Origin: Wuchereria bancrofti
Taxonomy: Eukaryota > Nematoda > Chromadorea > Rhabditida > Onchocercidae
NCBI GenBank assembly: GCA_005281725.1
Contig: SSBO01000001.1
Location: 562,956 to 626,955 of the forward strand
DNA length: 64,000 bases
Reading direction: 5' to 3'
In this document: positions 13,549 through 26,130 of the stretch, in pieces
How positions within the stretch are numbered: position 1 is the first letter of the stretch
Layout of the letters: each line of letters opens with the position of its first letter
Program-made: the position numbers and the translations under genes
Notes under the pieces: generated by a model
The model's input: the letters and a program-made list of their open reading frames with translations, nothing else
Told to the model about the DNA's origin: nothing
Database searches by the model: none

Positions 13549-16500
13549 TACACGTATATATATACAATAGACAGACAAAAAAAAATTTCAACTAATTCAA
13601 TCAATGAGAATTTGTTTAAAAAATTAAATTAAAATTTTTGTTATGTTACTATTAATCAATCAATCAATCAAGATAAACTTATCTAACATTTTGTAACAAT
13701 TCTTAGTGTTAGCATAGTGCTAGTAGGCATAAATATGTTGCTTTCATAGATTGAAAATGTTAAATCACAACATCCTACTCTGCCTGATCTAACATTTATT
13801 TACATATCATTTTCTTCATCAAATGATAGATATACTTAACATTTTTCAAAATGAACCATATTCTTTGTTGGACAGAACATTTTTGCTAAATTTAATGAAT
13901 ATTTAAATCAGACGTTATTTAAATTTAATAAAAATTTAACTACTTTTTGCTAATAAATAATTAAGTAAACAAACATGATCTTCATCAAATGATAGATATA
14001 CTTATCATTTTTCAAAATGAATCATATTCTTTGTTAGCCGAAACATTTTTGCTAAATTTAATGAATATTTAAATTTAATAAAAATTTAATTACTTTTTGC
14101 TAATAAATAATTAAGTAAATAAACATGATAACTCTCAACAGAGCATACTGTAGTTTCGAACTAAGTATATATATTCATCTTTTAAATTTAAGCTTTTAAA
14201 TTTATTCAAATTTCTTTTAAACTAAATGCACTATTGATTGAACATCTGCCAAATGAAGAAGTCTCTGAACAATTGATAAAATACGCTTATGCAATACGGT
14301 AATTAATCACCGGAGGTTAATCAAAGGAGAACCGACTATTATATGTTTATGCATATGTGAATTATCTCTTTCTCTCCTCAATCTATCATCTTTTATTATC
14401 GTTCGTAAATAGCAAAAATTGCTAAATTTCAGTGAAAAAAAAAAAAAAACGAAAAATTCTTTTCAAATTAAACTTTTTTTATGTTTTTATTTTTCAAAAA
14501 TTTTTATATTTTCATCTTTTCCCTATTAATATACTATTAATTTATCAATTATTCAATTCATAGAAAATTTATTAAATTAAATTTTGTAATTGATCTGTAA
14601 ACTATTTCATTAACTCATGTAATTGTTGAGCGTTTAACACGCTAACAATAACAAGGATAATAATAACAATAAAAGTAATAATAATAAATAAGTGAATAAA
14701 TAACTAGTAGTAGTAATAGTAGTGATATGGACAATAACAAAAGTGTTAATAATAATAATAACAACTAATAATTATGGTAGCAGTAATAAATAAGTATAAC
14801 AAATAGTAATAATTCTGTATGATAGTAATAATAAATAATAATAACAATAATAAGTAATGATGTATAGTGATAATAATGATAAATAATCATAATAAATAGT
14901 AACGATAAATAGTAATAAATAATAATAATTTTCAAATAATGATAATGACATGATAATAATGCCATAATGCTAACGATTACTGCAACGGTAATTGTCATCA
15001 ATGGAAGCAATTATTATCGATAATTACCAGCAGCAATCCTCAAAGTTTATTGAATTGAAGTAATAATGAACTCAAAAAAAAATTGATGGTAGGTTGAGTA
15101 AACTTCATGAATGGTTAATAAAAAAGAAACCTAAATATAATCACGAATTCATATTCCAAAAAAAACTTATCAGTTTGAATCTTATCAGTTAAATTTCTTT
15201 CTCCTTGAAAAGGAAAAAAAAAGTGTAAAATGAGAAAAATGATTTCACTACTAATAATATTTGATGTTGCAACTTAATTAATAATTCTAATGTTTATTTC
15301 AAGGGCTTATTCGGAGTGTTAATCAATTATAAAATTTGAAAAAGAAAATTAAGCAAATTTTTGATTATGCAAATTATCTAAGCAAAATTCAAAAAATTTA
15401 AACCCTTAAAATATTAAATTTAACAAATTGCTACAAAAGTAAACTCTCTCATCTATGCATATTTTTGAAAAAAAGCGAAGCATGAGTTAAAAAATTAAAT
15501 TAAAATTTTACAATAAATTATGCCTTCAAAAAATTTCACTTTTTTTTCCGTTTACTTTCTAATCAATTCATCTTTCATATCTTTTTCTTTTTCTTCATAT
15601 ATAGTTAAAATTAATTTATTTAACGATTACATTAAAAAAAAAAAAACATATAAATATTTGCAAATAATAATTTAATTCTTTAAAATTTATAAAAGTGAGG
15701 TTAAAATAAATTTACATATTTATTTGAAATATGTGCAACAGATGTATATTTTTGCATTTGAAAAATAACATTTTCTACAGTCTAAAAGAGCTACAAGCAA
15801 TTTATTTATTTATTTGCTATCCATCTGGTATATAACACAGATTCAAAGCCATCAATACAGCAGCATCAACCAATATAGCCGACGCCGCCTGTCACCATTG
15901 ATAGCAAGGATAACTAACCTCCATTCTATTATAATTAATGATATACTGTAGTGTCTGTGTCTGTGTGTGTGTGTATGTGTGTGTGTGTGTATATGCATAT
16001 ATGTGGTATGTCTTCACCGATCATATTAATCATCAGAATGTGTGTGTACACACACACACACACACACAACACACATAGAGTTGACATAAATAAATGATAG
16101 AGAGAAATATACTAAGCTTAATCATTTATGCAAATTTATTTCAACCACAATAAAATATAAATAATACAACTAACAAATTTATGTATTAAAAAGAAAAAAA
16201 TTCAATATTATATATTTCAAAATAGTACAAATTTATTCTAATTGTATTATTTATTTGTATTGTTTGCAAAAGAAATTTTAATATTAGCATTAAGTTTCTT
16301 TTTTTTTTTTTGAAAAAAAAAATTTTTATAAAAAAATAGATGATGTGTTAATGTTATCATTTGTTGATCATAAGAAAAATTACCCGTCGAGGACAATAAT
16401 TTCTTCCACCAATCACTTAATCAGTTCTTTTTTTTTTATCAATTATTTGAGAAAGAAAAACGATGAAGAAAGTATTTTTTTTTCGTTATTTAAAAATTTT

Positions 16501-19500
16501 TTGACATTTATATTAGAATTATATTAGAATGATTACGGCTGCTGCTACTGCTGCTATTGCTACAGTAGTAAATTTCTAATTGATTCAATCTTTAATCTTT
16601 TTCTTAATACTTGATTCTAAAGTAGTGATATTTTACAACTTAACTAAATTTTTCAATCAATCAATGTTCACGTATGAATGAAAATCTTTAGGTGTTAAAT
16701 AAACTTGATTAATTTTCGTGCTTATCTGCCAACAAATCTTTCGCTTTTGCTTAATCCAATGAGTGTATCAGTAAGTATCACCCGAGAGAGTATCAGTAAG
16801 TGATTAAAAATGACAGTAATATCAGTAAGTTTTACACTTGTTAAATTTGAAAAACTCATCCTTTATTTAGTTTGTTTTAAATTCAGTTATAATTTTTGGG
16901 AATAAATTGATGAAAGTTATATTCCTCTAATTAGCAAAAACTTTAATTCAATCATTTTTAGGTTAACAAATCAAATAACAAAGCAAAATTGAAAAGCTAG
17001 AGGAAAAAAAAAGTAAACCTATTATAACCTATCTTAATTTACGAAGTACAAAAACAAATGATATATGATAGTTTGCTGTTGGTTTGTTCTATTGCTTCGT
17101 TTTTTTTTTGTAAGTTTAAATTCAACTTTGTAAGTGAAATATTTAAATTGTATCATTATAAGGGAATTACTAATTAAAAGTTTCAATTGATACATAAACT
17201 GTAATTTGAAAAAGACATATAGCTGTTATGTAAAATAAAGGCAAAATTTTTAAATGCGGAAAAAATTTACTTTGACCTATTGGAAATGATTTAGATAATA
17301 AAATGTCATTTGATTAATCTAAATGAGTTTCATTCTTTCGTATTGTTTGTTTTCTCACCCGTTTCTTATTTCTATCTTCTTTTTACGCTTTGTAGCACCT
17401 TAAAATTTATTTCACTTCATGTTATAGCAAGAAATGAAGTTTATTCGGTCGATATGTAACCAATTTTTTAAATTTAAATCATTCAAAATTTTCAAAAATT
17501 TTTGAAATATTAAAATAAATTTTAATTCTATTTTTAATTTTACGCAATATGTTTACATTTATTAGCATTTAACAATAGAAATTATATAGCATAACTTTTA
17601 TTATAATTCATAATTTTAGAGCATTTTGAAATGAATGAAATTTTTGGATGAATTTGCATGACATTAAGCAAATTTTAAATTAATTACAAAAATCGCTACA
17701 GCTGTTTTCTCTATCACTAATTAATTTTGATATGTAAACGGATGCCATTGTTTAATGATCGAATGCATTGTACAAGATACTGCTTGTAATGGATTAAAAA
17801 TGGAAAATAAGAAGAGAGAGAGAGAGAGGGAGAGAGAGAAAAAAAAGAAATTGATAAATTGATTAAATGATCGTATACCACAAATGGAAGCTAAAGAAAT
17901 ATAATGATTAATTATTGAATAGGACAAGATATGATAGGAGGAAAATGGAAAGGAGTAAATGATGATATTACTTTAATATGAATACATTTATCATAAACAT
18001 GGCCTAGCTATCAAGGTAAGCTTCAGTTAATAAGCTAAATGGCTTTTTCAGCATATATTCATCGAATATTTGTAAATATGCTAATAACAAAGTATGCTAT
18101 TAATATTACTATTATTATTGTTATTATTATTACAATGATAAATAATAATAATTATTATTGTTGTGGCTTATCAATGGATGGAACGAATAGGTTAATTAGA
18201 AATGAATGATATATTTTATAACAATCAAAATTTAAGAAAAAAAAATGAATAAAATAAACAACATTTTTTTCTACTATACAAATAAAAAAGTATAAAAGAA
18301 TGGAAGGTGAAAAGAAAGGAAAAGATAAAAAGATAAAAAAAAAGAGGGAGAAAGAGGAAATAAAAAATAAATTGATAAAAATTTTTTCAATATTAGAATA
18401 TTATCATATCAGTACTTTTTCAAAAAAGAGCTATTATCTAATAACAATTTTAAAATTATCGATAACTAACATTTCATGAAATTAGTTACCTTTAACTGTG
18501 AAAGAACTAATTTATCATATAATTGCTCTTTACGAAGCAAAAAAAAAAAAAAAAGAAAAGGAAGAAAAGAAGAAGAAAGGAAGAGAAGTTGTGAGGTATT
18601 TGGTGTCGGGATGATCTGAGAAAATTTTACTAAACATGAAAAATGACGATTTATCAGCCATAACAGAGGAAATGCAGAAAATAATTTTTCACAAAATTTG
18701 AACAGGAAGACAGAAAAAAAAAAGAAAAAAAAAAAGAAGGATGACAAGAAATGGAAAAAAAAATGAGCGGAGTTGCAGCGCCGAAGCGTAATTGTCTGTG
18801 AACGTCACCACCGCCACTACCGTATGCCAAAAAATGCCATGTAAGAATTAAACATTTCCTGCATTTTTTCCTTTTTCTAACATTAATACTATTGGTTGAT
18901 TAAAAAAATATTAGAAGGCAATAATAGCTATTTTATGATGAATAGAATAATTGAAATGATATTATTAGCACAATGTAAATGATAAGATTAAGAATTGTCA
19001 TTTTTTAAAATTTTTTTTTAAGTTTATAATTTAAGCCAAACAAATTAACGTATCTTTAAGTTTAAATTTATATGAAATTTTTAGTTTTTGCAATAATAAT
19101 ATGTAGTATTGTGGAATATTCATTTTTCTAACCCAGAAATATTGCATTAGAATTGCTGATCTTGATAAAGTAAACGTAATCAAAATTATCATTCTATTTT
19201 AGTTCTGTTACAAAAGTTACCAAGATATTAAATTGGACATTAACCATTCGAAATAAATTTATCATGACAGTTAAATAAAACCTGCCTAATGGTCAGCTTT
19301 TCAAAAATTAAATCTCTGAGATTGAAAATCAGTGATCGAATTTTGAATCATTCCTTTATCAGTTACATGTCAGTGGAATATTTTTGAATAAGTTGAAAAA
19401 AATTAATGAGAAAAAAAATCAAATGTATTAGAAAAATAATTCAAAGCTTAACAAATTTGAGTCAATTTTATAACGTAAATGATGGAAATGTGATAAATTA

Positions 19501-22500
19501 GAAATGATAACCAAATAAAAACGACATTACCGCCAATGCTATTCATATGTATATCTCTTTTTTTGTCATTTGCGCAATTCTCTTTAATTTGCACATATCA
19601 AAATATATATATATTTATATTAATTTATCTGCTTTTTATTAAGTTAGTTGGATTTATTTTAGGTAATTTCTTCTTCCTACAATTTCTAACTAACTTGTCG
19701 TTTTGAAAATTTCATAATTTTTATGAACTATTGTAAAAAAAAAGGGAAGGAAAAGGTTGGAAAGTAAGAAAACATTTTAAAGTAAAATTTGCATTCATCA
19801 AAAAGTAAATTATATTTAATATGCACAATTTATGCTTTATAAATTATTTTGTGGAAGTTTTTTTAATTGAATATAAATGACTGTTAAACATTCATTTCAT
19901 ATTATTAATATGATGATTTTTCCCTTTTATTTTCAACCTTTTCGTTTTTTCGTTTTTATTCGCTTTAAAATTGCACAAGAAGAGACAATGAAAAAGCTAT
20001 AAAGCTTTAGTCTTTTAAATAATATTTATCTATCTCTCAATCCATTTTCCATGCATATTGCATTTTTTTCTAATAATCAAAATATTGTCAATCAATTGGA
20101 GAAGGAAAAAAAAGAAGAGAAAAGGAGGAGAAAGCTGATAAAAATTTGCATAATAGTCAATTTACTGATCTAATAAAATGAACCAAAAACAAAAAAAAAA
20201 TAATGTTTATTTTCAATAATTTTAAAAAATCTCAATAAACGAGGTAAAAATAAGTAAAATTGTATAGAAACGAGAAATTTAAAAAAATGAAAATCTTTAA
20301 ACAAAAAAAAGAAATGAATTTTCACTTATTCTATTATCATATTTGATAAAAAATGATAATAGTTTGTTAACAGTTAGCTTCATTTCATATAATATTCAGT
20401 AAATTTTATCATAAGCTTCATAAACTTATCCAGACAAATTGGAATATGAACAAATTAAGTCATTTGATCTATTATTTTTTAAATAAAATACCAAAGAGAA
20501 AAAAATGGGAAAAATGAAATTGATAATAGAATAAGAAAAATTTATTTCAGTAATAAATTTGTGAAAGATAAGGAAATCAAAAAAAAAAAAAATGGGAAAG
20601 CTTGAAAAGAGGACTAAAAATAAACAATTTTATTATTTTTCAAAACTACGGCTTTAAATTTAGTTCGAATTTATCTCACGTAAGTTTCGAAATTTTAATT
20701 TCAGTTATTTTATTTAAAAAAAGGCATATATTATCTAAAACTTTCTGAAATTAAGATATAATTTTAATGATATTTGAAGAATTAACTATTGATATTTTAA
20801 ATTATTCGTGTAGTTAGCATATTATGTTGTTATCATAGCTATAATTATCTGATACGAATTAATCAGTGCAATTGCTGAATTATTATTAAAGTGTAATTTC
20901 TGCTACACATTGAATCTAATTTCTTCTATGTTAAAATTTAATAATAAATTAAAAATAATTTTTGCAAAAAAGAATCAATAAATTGATGAAATATTTTTTA
21001 TATAACTACTAATAGTACATAAAATAAGCATCATAATTGAACACTTTACACTGTGTAATCTTTAAATTACTTCATAAAAAATTTTTTTATACTGAAATGA
21101 ATTAGATTAATTTAGCTAATACTAATGCTAATAATTTTAAAATGCTGACAAACTCCTTGTTTCAGTATTTTATAAAAATGTATTTAATTTAAAAAATAAT
21201 AAAAAATAAACTAACACATACATACATACATATATATGCATACAACATTTGAGTATGAAAATTGAAAAAATTTTGAAATTTAAATTAAATGAGAATGATT
21301 ATTGACTAACCACTAGCTGAATGAACTCGTGTCATCCATGGATATACAGCCACATTATTCTTCTCTTCCTCATCCTCGTCTTTTTCACCATCTTTTCCAT
21401 TTTTATTCCATTCTCCATTATTGTAAGTACATGATGAGCTCTGCAATTTAAAAAATAAAAAAAAAAAAATGATAATTTCAATCTTTTTTTTCCCCAAAAA
21501 ATCATAGCAAAAAAGCTTGAAAACATAAAATTTTGATTAGATTTGAATTCATAAAATTTTAATCAGATCTGAATCCATATTTTAATTCTTCTTTTTCTTT
21601 TTAATTTCAATTTTTTAAAGAGAACGCAATAACTTCTATAATGATTGATAATTCAAATAAAACTTTAAATATTCATATTATTACTGAAAAACCACGTTTT
21701 TATCAAATTATAAATAATTATACATTAAATTTATAAAATTTATTCTTATTGGAAAAATTATTACTGAAAAATCACACTTTATTAAATTACAATTAATTGA
21801 ATTATTACATTAAACTTTGTAAAATTTTATTCCAAGTTAATAAGAATAAAGCATTATCATATTTTTAATATTTAAAAAAATATATGAATGAATGATAAAT
21901 ACTAGATAAGCTACTGAAATATGCACGTAGGATGTAAAAGAGTTATGTTATTTAGACTAAAATTTGACAGCACTTAACTAAGGTAATGAAATTTTTTTTT
22001 AAATTTTAATTTAACTAATCATCTATTACCTTCATACATGTAATATGCTAACAAATAATAAGATTAAAAAAAAATAAGCGAAAATATGAGGAAAAATTAT
22101 AATTGACTAGTTGGTTTATCAAACGACAGATCTTATCAAAGAATGATTAAGGATGAAATAACATAGACTAGTAATTATTGATCTTTTTTCTTAGTAAATC
22201 TTATTCAAATATATATTACATAAGCTTTATTTTATTAAAAAAATAGTACATAATGATAGTGTAAATTAATTAACAGTATAATTTGTTAATTTTGTCATCA
22301 ACCATTTATTTATTCTAATTTATTGCTAAAGATAATTAGACAAACATAAAATTAAACTTGCATGAAAATTGTGAAAAAAAATAGAAAGCTATTAGGAAAT
22401 TCACTTAAAGACACATTATCGATGTAATAAATCTAAATTAATTGGCTCATTGCCTTTTCATTTGATTTATTAAAACTCATTGACAGTTAACCATTAATAC

Positions 22501-24728
22501 CAAAATTAACAACTCTCATTTTCAAAAAAAAAAAAAAATGTTGCCATTTCTTTCAAGAAATTTTCACTCAAAAATTATATCACATTGTTTCATTAGTGAC
22601 TGTTAATTAATAACATCTAGAAAAGAAATTAATAATATCAAAATACTATCATTATTACTTTTTCTTGCATGTCAAGTTATTCTTATTTCTAAAAATTTAT
22701 CCTATTTTATTTTCTCTTTAACATAACATGAATTCATATTTATAATCTAAAATTCAAGTCTTTTCCTAGAAGGCTTTTCACTTTTCAGTAAATTATAATA
22801 GACATTAATGAAGGTAGGTGAATTTTAGACTAATCAACTGCTCTAATTTGCTTGAAGATTAACTTACCTACAGTATCCATTAGATTGCTTGCTACGGTAA
22901 AGTGAGATTATTATTGCTCATAATTACGAAAAATAATTACCAATTGCTTTTATCGACTCTTTTAAATGTCAAATATTTCTTGCCATACAATTTAATATTT
23001 TGTGCAAATGCATTCTAATATATTTTGGTGAGTTTTCATATATCTTTCAACGATAAGCGCAATTTGTCATGAGAAAAAGTCTTACACGATAGTTTGCATA
23101 TAATGTATATGCTAAGAGAAGTTAGTCTAATTCAAGAACAAATATTTTTTAATAATAATTTCAAAACAAATTAAAAAGTAGTATCCATTCGCCCAATCAT
23201 TTTTTTCCTTAAAAAAAACATACCTAAAATTTCAGTAATTCTTATGATAGAATTTATTCTTACACAACCTATTTAACAAAAGTTGATGATTACAGTATTT
23301 GCATATTATTTTTTTATTCGCCACTGAAAATTCTGCTCTAGAAACATTAAGGTAAAAGGTAATATAATACTAAGATTTGATTTTTGAAAGTGATAAAAAT
23401 GAACTAATCTTAGTTAATACTTTAGCGACTTTGATAAATACTTAGGAATGAAACATTTGAGCTGGATGTTAAAAAAAAAAACGAAAACAAAAACAACTTA
23501 TTCTATTCTCAATTTCCAAAAATTCGTCATTTTAACAGACCAGATTGATTTTACCTTTAAAATTAATCGCCCTAGTCTGATGGAACTGAATAAACTGAAT
23601 TGAAAATCCAAGCATTTGCATGAAACTGAAATAATCCAGTTATCCTAAACTTAATCAAAATTATGATGTTTTGCGTGTTGCTTATGTGATTTCAAATATT
23701 CATATCACAATATCAAATTTGTAGACTCAATAAAAATCAGAATACAAATAACATATTTATTTTTTCTGAAATTTAATTATTATGAAGATTTCACAGTGAG
23801 AAAGTTCGAGTCAAAAATACTTATTTCATGTCAAAACAAAAATTTAAGGTAGTGAATTCATAAGGAAAATAAATATTAGAAATGTTCACATATTTAAGAA
23901 GTTGGAAAAACTAATTCACAATAATATAATTTTAAATTTGTACTAAATCTGTTGTAAGAAATATCACTATGAAAATAGTTATCTAAAAGTTGGTTGAAAT
24001 CTTGACCATATAACAGAAATTATGCCATTTATTAAAAAACCCGCCATTTAACACTGGTGATAATTTAACAAAGTAAATTCTATATTAGCAAAATGCTGAG
24101 TTTTTTAAGGTTTTATATCTTATAAAAGTAAATTTTCACTAATAAAATAAATTGCTGTATTTCTGGCAGCTCTTCAATCACACAAAATATTGCAACAATC
24201 GATTGTTAACTTGTAAGTATTACTAAAGGAAGTTAAGCTTTTATTTGTGATACTTCTAAGTGCAAATTTATAGTTCTTAATCATATCTTCAAGTACTATG
24301 ATTTCCTCATTGCTGATAATATTTTGGTAAAATTTAAGAATGTAATATGTTAATTATATAAAATTATTCATTTTCTTTTTCTCACAGTATATTTTTAATA
24401 AGTAATTTTATGAAAATTTTATTAATCTTTCAATGATAATAAATTGTAAAATGATTCCTTTAAAATACGCTTTTAATTTGTTATTATTTCAGTTTATTTA
24501 ATCGATCAAATAAAATAGTAAGAAAAGGATAAATGTACCGACCGGACCATGTTGACTGGAATCAGGAGCACTGTATTGCGCATTTGGATAATATGTTGGG
24601 GCGGAAAGTGATGTTGGTACTGCGGCAGAATTATTGGTGGTTGTAAGTCTCGGATTTGACTGTTGTTGATGTTGTTGATCATAGTAATAATTTGAGATCT
24701 CTGGTGCAAATTGCTCTGCTGATGTCAT
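9003..24728 (-). CDS. lin-39: Central-class Hox transcription factor LIN-39 (Scr/Dfd-type)
   Basis: Homeodomain transcription factor; in C. elegans LIN-39 patterns the mid-body (vulval precursor cells, migrating neuroblasts) with PBC cofactors. Exons from 5' to 3' on the minus strand: 24728-24543 (or to 24539), 21440-21311, 10292-10147, 9158-9003. Exon 1 starts with MTSAEQ, has an in-frame TGA just upstream, and is rich in Tyr, Gln, Asn and Pro. Exon 2 has an acidic stretch and then VAVYPWM, the cofactor-binding hexapeptide. Exon 3 begins the homeodomain ([20 protein letters not shown], then [21 protein letters not shown]). Exon 4 completes it ([19 protein letters not shown], with Trp48 and Asn51) and ends in TGA. 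An intron splits the homeobox between residues 44 and 45. As modelled, the protein is about 205 residues. The exon 1 donor is uncertain: gtcggt keeps phase 0 with exon 2, while the neighbouring gtacat would need an extra exon (see 22868-22916). [16 protein letters not shown] and [10 protein letters not shown] support LIN-39 over MAB-5 or EGL-5. Confidence 0.9.
9533..9592. promoter_or_regulatory. Three identical Hox-type sites in the lin-39 homeobox intron
   Basis: The 14-mer GCATGATTAATTAA occurs at 9533-9546, 9557-9570 and 9579-9592, with start-to-start spacing of 24 and 22 bp, close to two helical turns. Each copy contains TGATTAAT, which fits the Hox/PBC consensus TGATNNAT, and a TTAATTAA palindrome with two homeodomain cores. 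The intron (9159-10146) separates the two homeobox exons of lin-39. An autoregulatory enhancer is an inference from motif content and arrangement only. Confidence 0.4.
13259..13562. repeat. Facing GT and CA microsatellites around a GC-rich island
   Basis: A GT array (about 13259-13329) and a CA array (about 13508-13557) flank roughly 180 bp of more complex sequence. The arrays are complementary, so they could pair in single-stranded DNA or in lin-39 pre-mRNA. Confidence 0.8.
13330..13440. promoter_or_regulatory. GC-richer island in the lin-39 intron (candidate conserved element)
   Basis: Non-repetitive sequence including GTACCGGCCGATTTGCGCCC, much richer in G+C than its surroundings. Neither strand has a convincing open frame or a long hairpin. 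A cis-regulatory element is the simplest guess. On the plus strand a pyrimidine run followed by TTAG at its right edge resembles a splice acceptor, but no exon follows. Confidence 0.3.
13814..14129. repeat. Diverged tandem duplication of about 166 bp
   Basis: Copy 1 (13814-13979) and copy 2 (13980-14129) both begin CTTCATCAAATGATAGATAT and both run through TTTTTGCTAATAAATAATTA. Copy 2 lacks about 18 bp and carries scattered substitutions. This is therefore an older local duplication, unlike the identical 1.6-kb copies near 40 kb. Confidence 0.9.
14640..15010. repeat. TAA/TAG-rich degenerate microsatellite
   Basis: Degenerate array of AATAAT, AGTAAT and GATAAT units in the lin-39 intron. It creates a long Tyr/Ile-rich minus-strand open frame (14765-15010) that is not a gene. 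Confidence 0.85.
15841..15926. promoter_or_regulatory. GC-richer island in the lin-39 intron
   Basis: Complex sequence with CAGCAGCATCAACC and GCCGACGCCGCCTGTCACC between AT-rich flanks. ATCAAT and ATTGAT near the two ends could pair, but the interior does not form a microRNA-like stem. No coding frame is supported. Candidate cis-regulatory element only. Confidence 0.3.
15951..16078. repeat. Facing GT and CA microsatellites
   Basis: A GT array (about 15951-15991) is followed by a GTGTGTGTACACACAC junction and a CA array ending near 16075. This is the same head-to-head arrangement seen around 13330-13440. Confidence 0.8.
18762..18840. promoter_or_regulatory. GC-richer island in the lin-39 intron, shares an 11-mer with the lin-39 upstream region
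   Basis: Includes GTTGCAGCGCC (18772-18782), which recurs at 24892-24902 just upstream of the lin-39 start codon, followed by GTCACCACCGCCACTACCG. A 12-codon plus-strand frame begins ATGAGCGGAGTT and soon stops. The minus strand has an open stretch of about 30 codons without a start codon or splice signals. I do not call an exon. Confidence 0.3.
21441..24538 (-). other. First lin-39 intron (or intron pair)
   Basis: About 3.1 kb of AT-rich sequence between exon 1 and the YPWM exon, ending in TTAAATTGCAG. It holds one possible microexon, listed separately. Nothing else recognisable was seen. Confidence 0.6.
22868..22916 (-). other. Possible lin-39 microexon (49 nt)
   Basis: A strong donor, gtaagtt, follows position 22868 on the minus strand. 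A frame open from 22916 (15 full codons, [15 protein letters not shown]) fits the phase of the gtacat donor of exon 1 upstream. Downstream it fits exon 2 if the acceptor GCAGAG before 21438 is used. That model gives a 222-residue protein. Against it: the acceptor TTATGAG is poor and the peptide has no recognised similarity. Confidence 0.2.
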
Positions 24729-25311
24729 ATCTTTCGATATTAATCATTCACTAAATTGTTGCTAATCGAAGCCTTTTGTTGTCACAAATAATTATCAGTA
24801 AATTTTGATGAAAATGATAATTTCAAACAGTTTGTTTGCACTTATTCACGTTTAGCTACGTTAAGCAATACAAATTGATGAGCAACGTAGCGTTGCAGCG
24901 CCACTTTATCGTTATATTGAAACATACAATATTGAATGATTCGATCCACTGATACTACTTACACACTCACAAATTTCTCGTCCTTCTTTTTTTTACAAAT
25001 AATCAATCTGAAATGCAACTTCTATAATTTCAACCCGAGAACCACCTCCGCGACATCTCGTACCATCGCTCTGTCCTTTTTGTTTTAGCAGGAATTTTTC
25101 GTGTTACTAAAACAACAACGAATCAACGAGAAAGAGAAATCATGCGAAGCAGAGAAAAGGATCAGATAGAATAGAGTAGAAAGAGAGTTTCTCGATAGAT
25201 TACCCCTCCCTCCGCCCCGTCTTTAGCGAATGAACGATCAGTAAGGGTGGGGCAACAGATGGAAATCCTCCACAACAGATAACGACCACACAACATGCAA
25301 ACATACAGTCT
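24729..25311 (-). promoter_or_regulatory. Proximal upstream region of lin-39
   Basis: The sequence upstream of the lin-39 ATG becomes clearly richer in G+C than the rest of the window at about 25030-25080 and 25195-25260. It contains a small perfect hairpin GCAACG-tag-CGTTGC (24882-24896) overlapping the 11-mer GTTGCAGCGCC. Promoter, 5' UTR or a trans-splice site could lie here. I cannot locate the transcription start. Confidence 0.4.
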
Positions 25312-25323
25312 AATAGATAGACT

Positions 25324-25384
<61 letters not shown>
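25324..25384. repeat. GATA tetranucleotide array
   Basis: About 15 uninterrupted GATA units, roughly 600 bp upstream of the lin-39 start codon. The array is a microsatellite and also a dense set of GATA-factor cores. Confidence 0.95.
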
Positions 25385-25689
25385 TTGGAGTGATGAAGAG
25401 AGATAAAAGACTGAAAATGATAATAGGTAGGATTATGATTACAAGTATGATTATTATAATGATAATGATAAATGATAGATACTTAATTTAATCACTTGGG
25501 ATTTTGCCAAAAACAGCATGATAATGAGTGATTAATCTTAGTTAAACTTTCACATTTCATTTTTTAGCATTTAAACTTAAATTTGCCAAATATAAAGAGT
25601 TGAAATTTTTGATTGATTCTGTAAAAGTTTTCATTGTGAGACATGTAATATCAGCACTCCATAATCCATGCATTCATTCTATTTCAACA

Positions 25690-25840
25690 ATTGCATATTT
25701 TTATTCATTCATTCCTTCGTTTCCTTCTCCATTCGTTCTTTCGATCGTTCATTCATTCATTCACTCATTCATTTATCGTTCATTCATTCATTCATTCATT
25801 TATCCATTCACTCTTTCATTCATTCTTCATTCAAATATTC
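25690..25840. repeat. ATTC-rich degenerate microsatellite
   Basis: Imperfect ATTC/GTTC repeats produce overlapping His/Ser/Phe-rich plus-strand frames. These frames are not genes. Confidence 0.85.
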
Positions 25841-26130
25841 CTCTAAAGTGTTTTTTCTTTTCCAAAAAAATTCTCAAATCTCAATTTTTCACACATCAAA
25901 ACATCAAAAATCACCCACTTCCTTTATCTTTTCTTGTTTTTATATTTAAATATATATTTATATGAATGAGAAAGAGAGACGGAGGGAAATGAGAGAGAGA
26001 CAGAGTTATATCACATTTATAAGTTCTATATCGATGTGATATGACTTAAGACTGAATTCATTTACAGAGTGAATGAGATTGCAACATCGTTGTTATGAGT
26101 TAGTTAGTTGGTTAGTAAGTTGTCAGTGAA

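Larger units (their letters stand above)
10293..21310 (-). other. Large central intron of lin-39
   Basis: This 11-kb intron separates the YPWM exon from the first homeobox exon. Its donor is gttagt (after 21311) and its acceptor is attatag (before 10292). Most of it is AT-rich, with CA/GT arrays, a TAA/TAG-rich microsatellite at about 14640-14960 and a diverged tandem duplication. Three short GC-richer islands stand out (13330-13440, 15841-15926, 18762-18840) and are listed separately. Open frames here, such as 11894-12115, have no recognisable motif and none is called as a gene. Confidence 0.7.
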
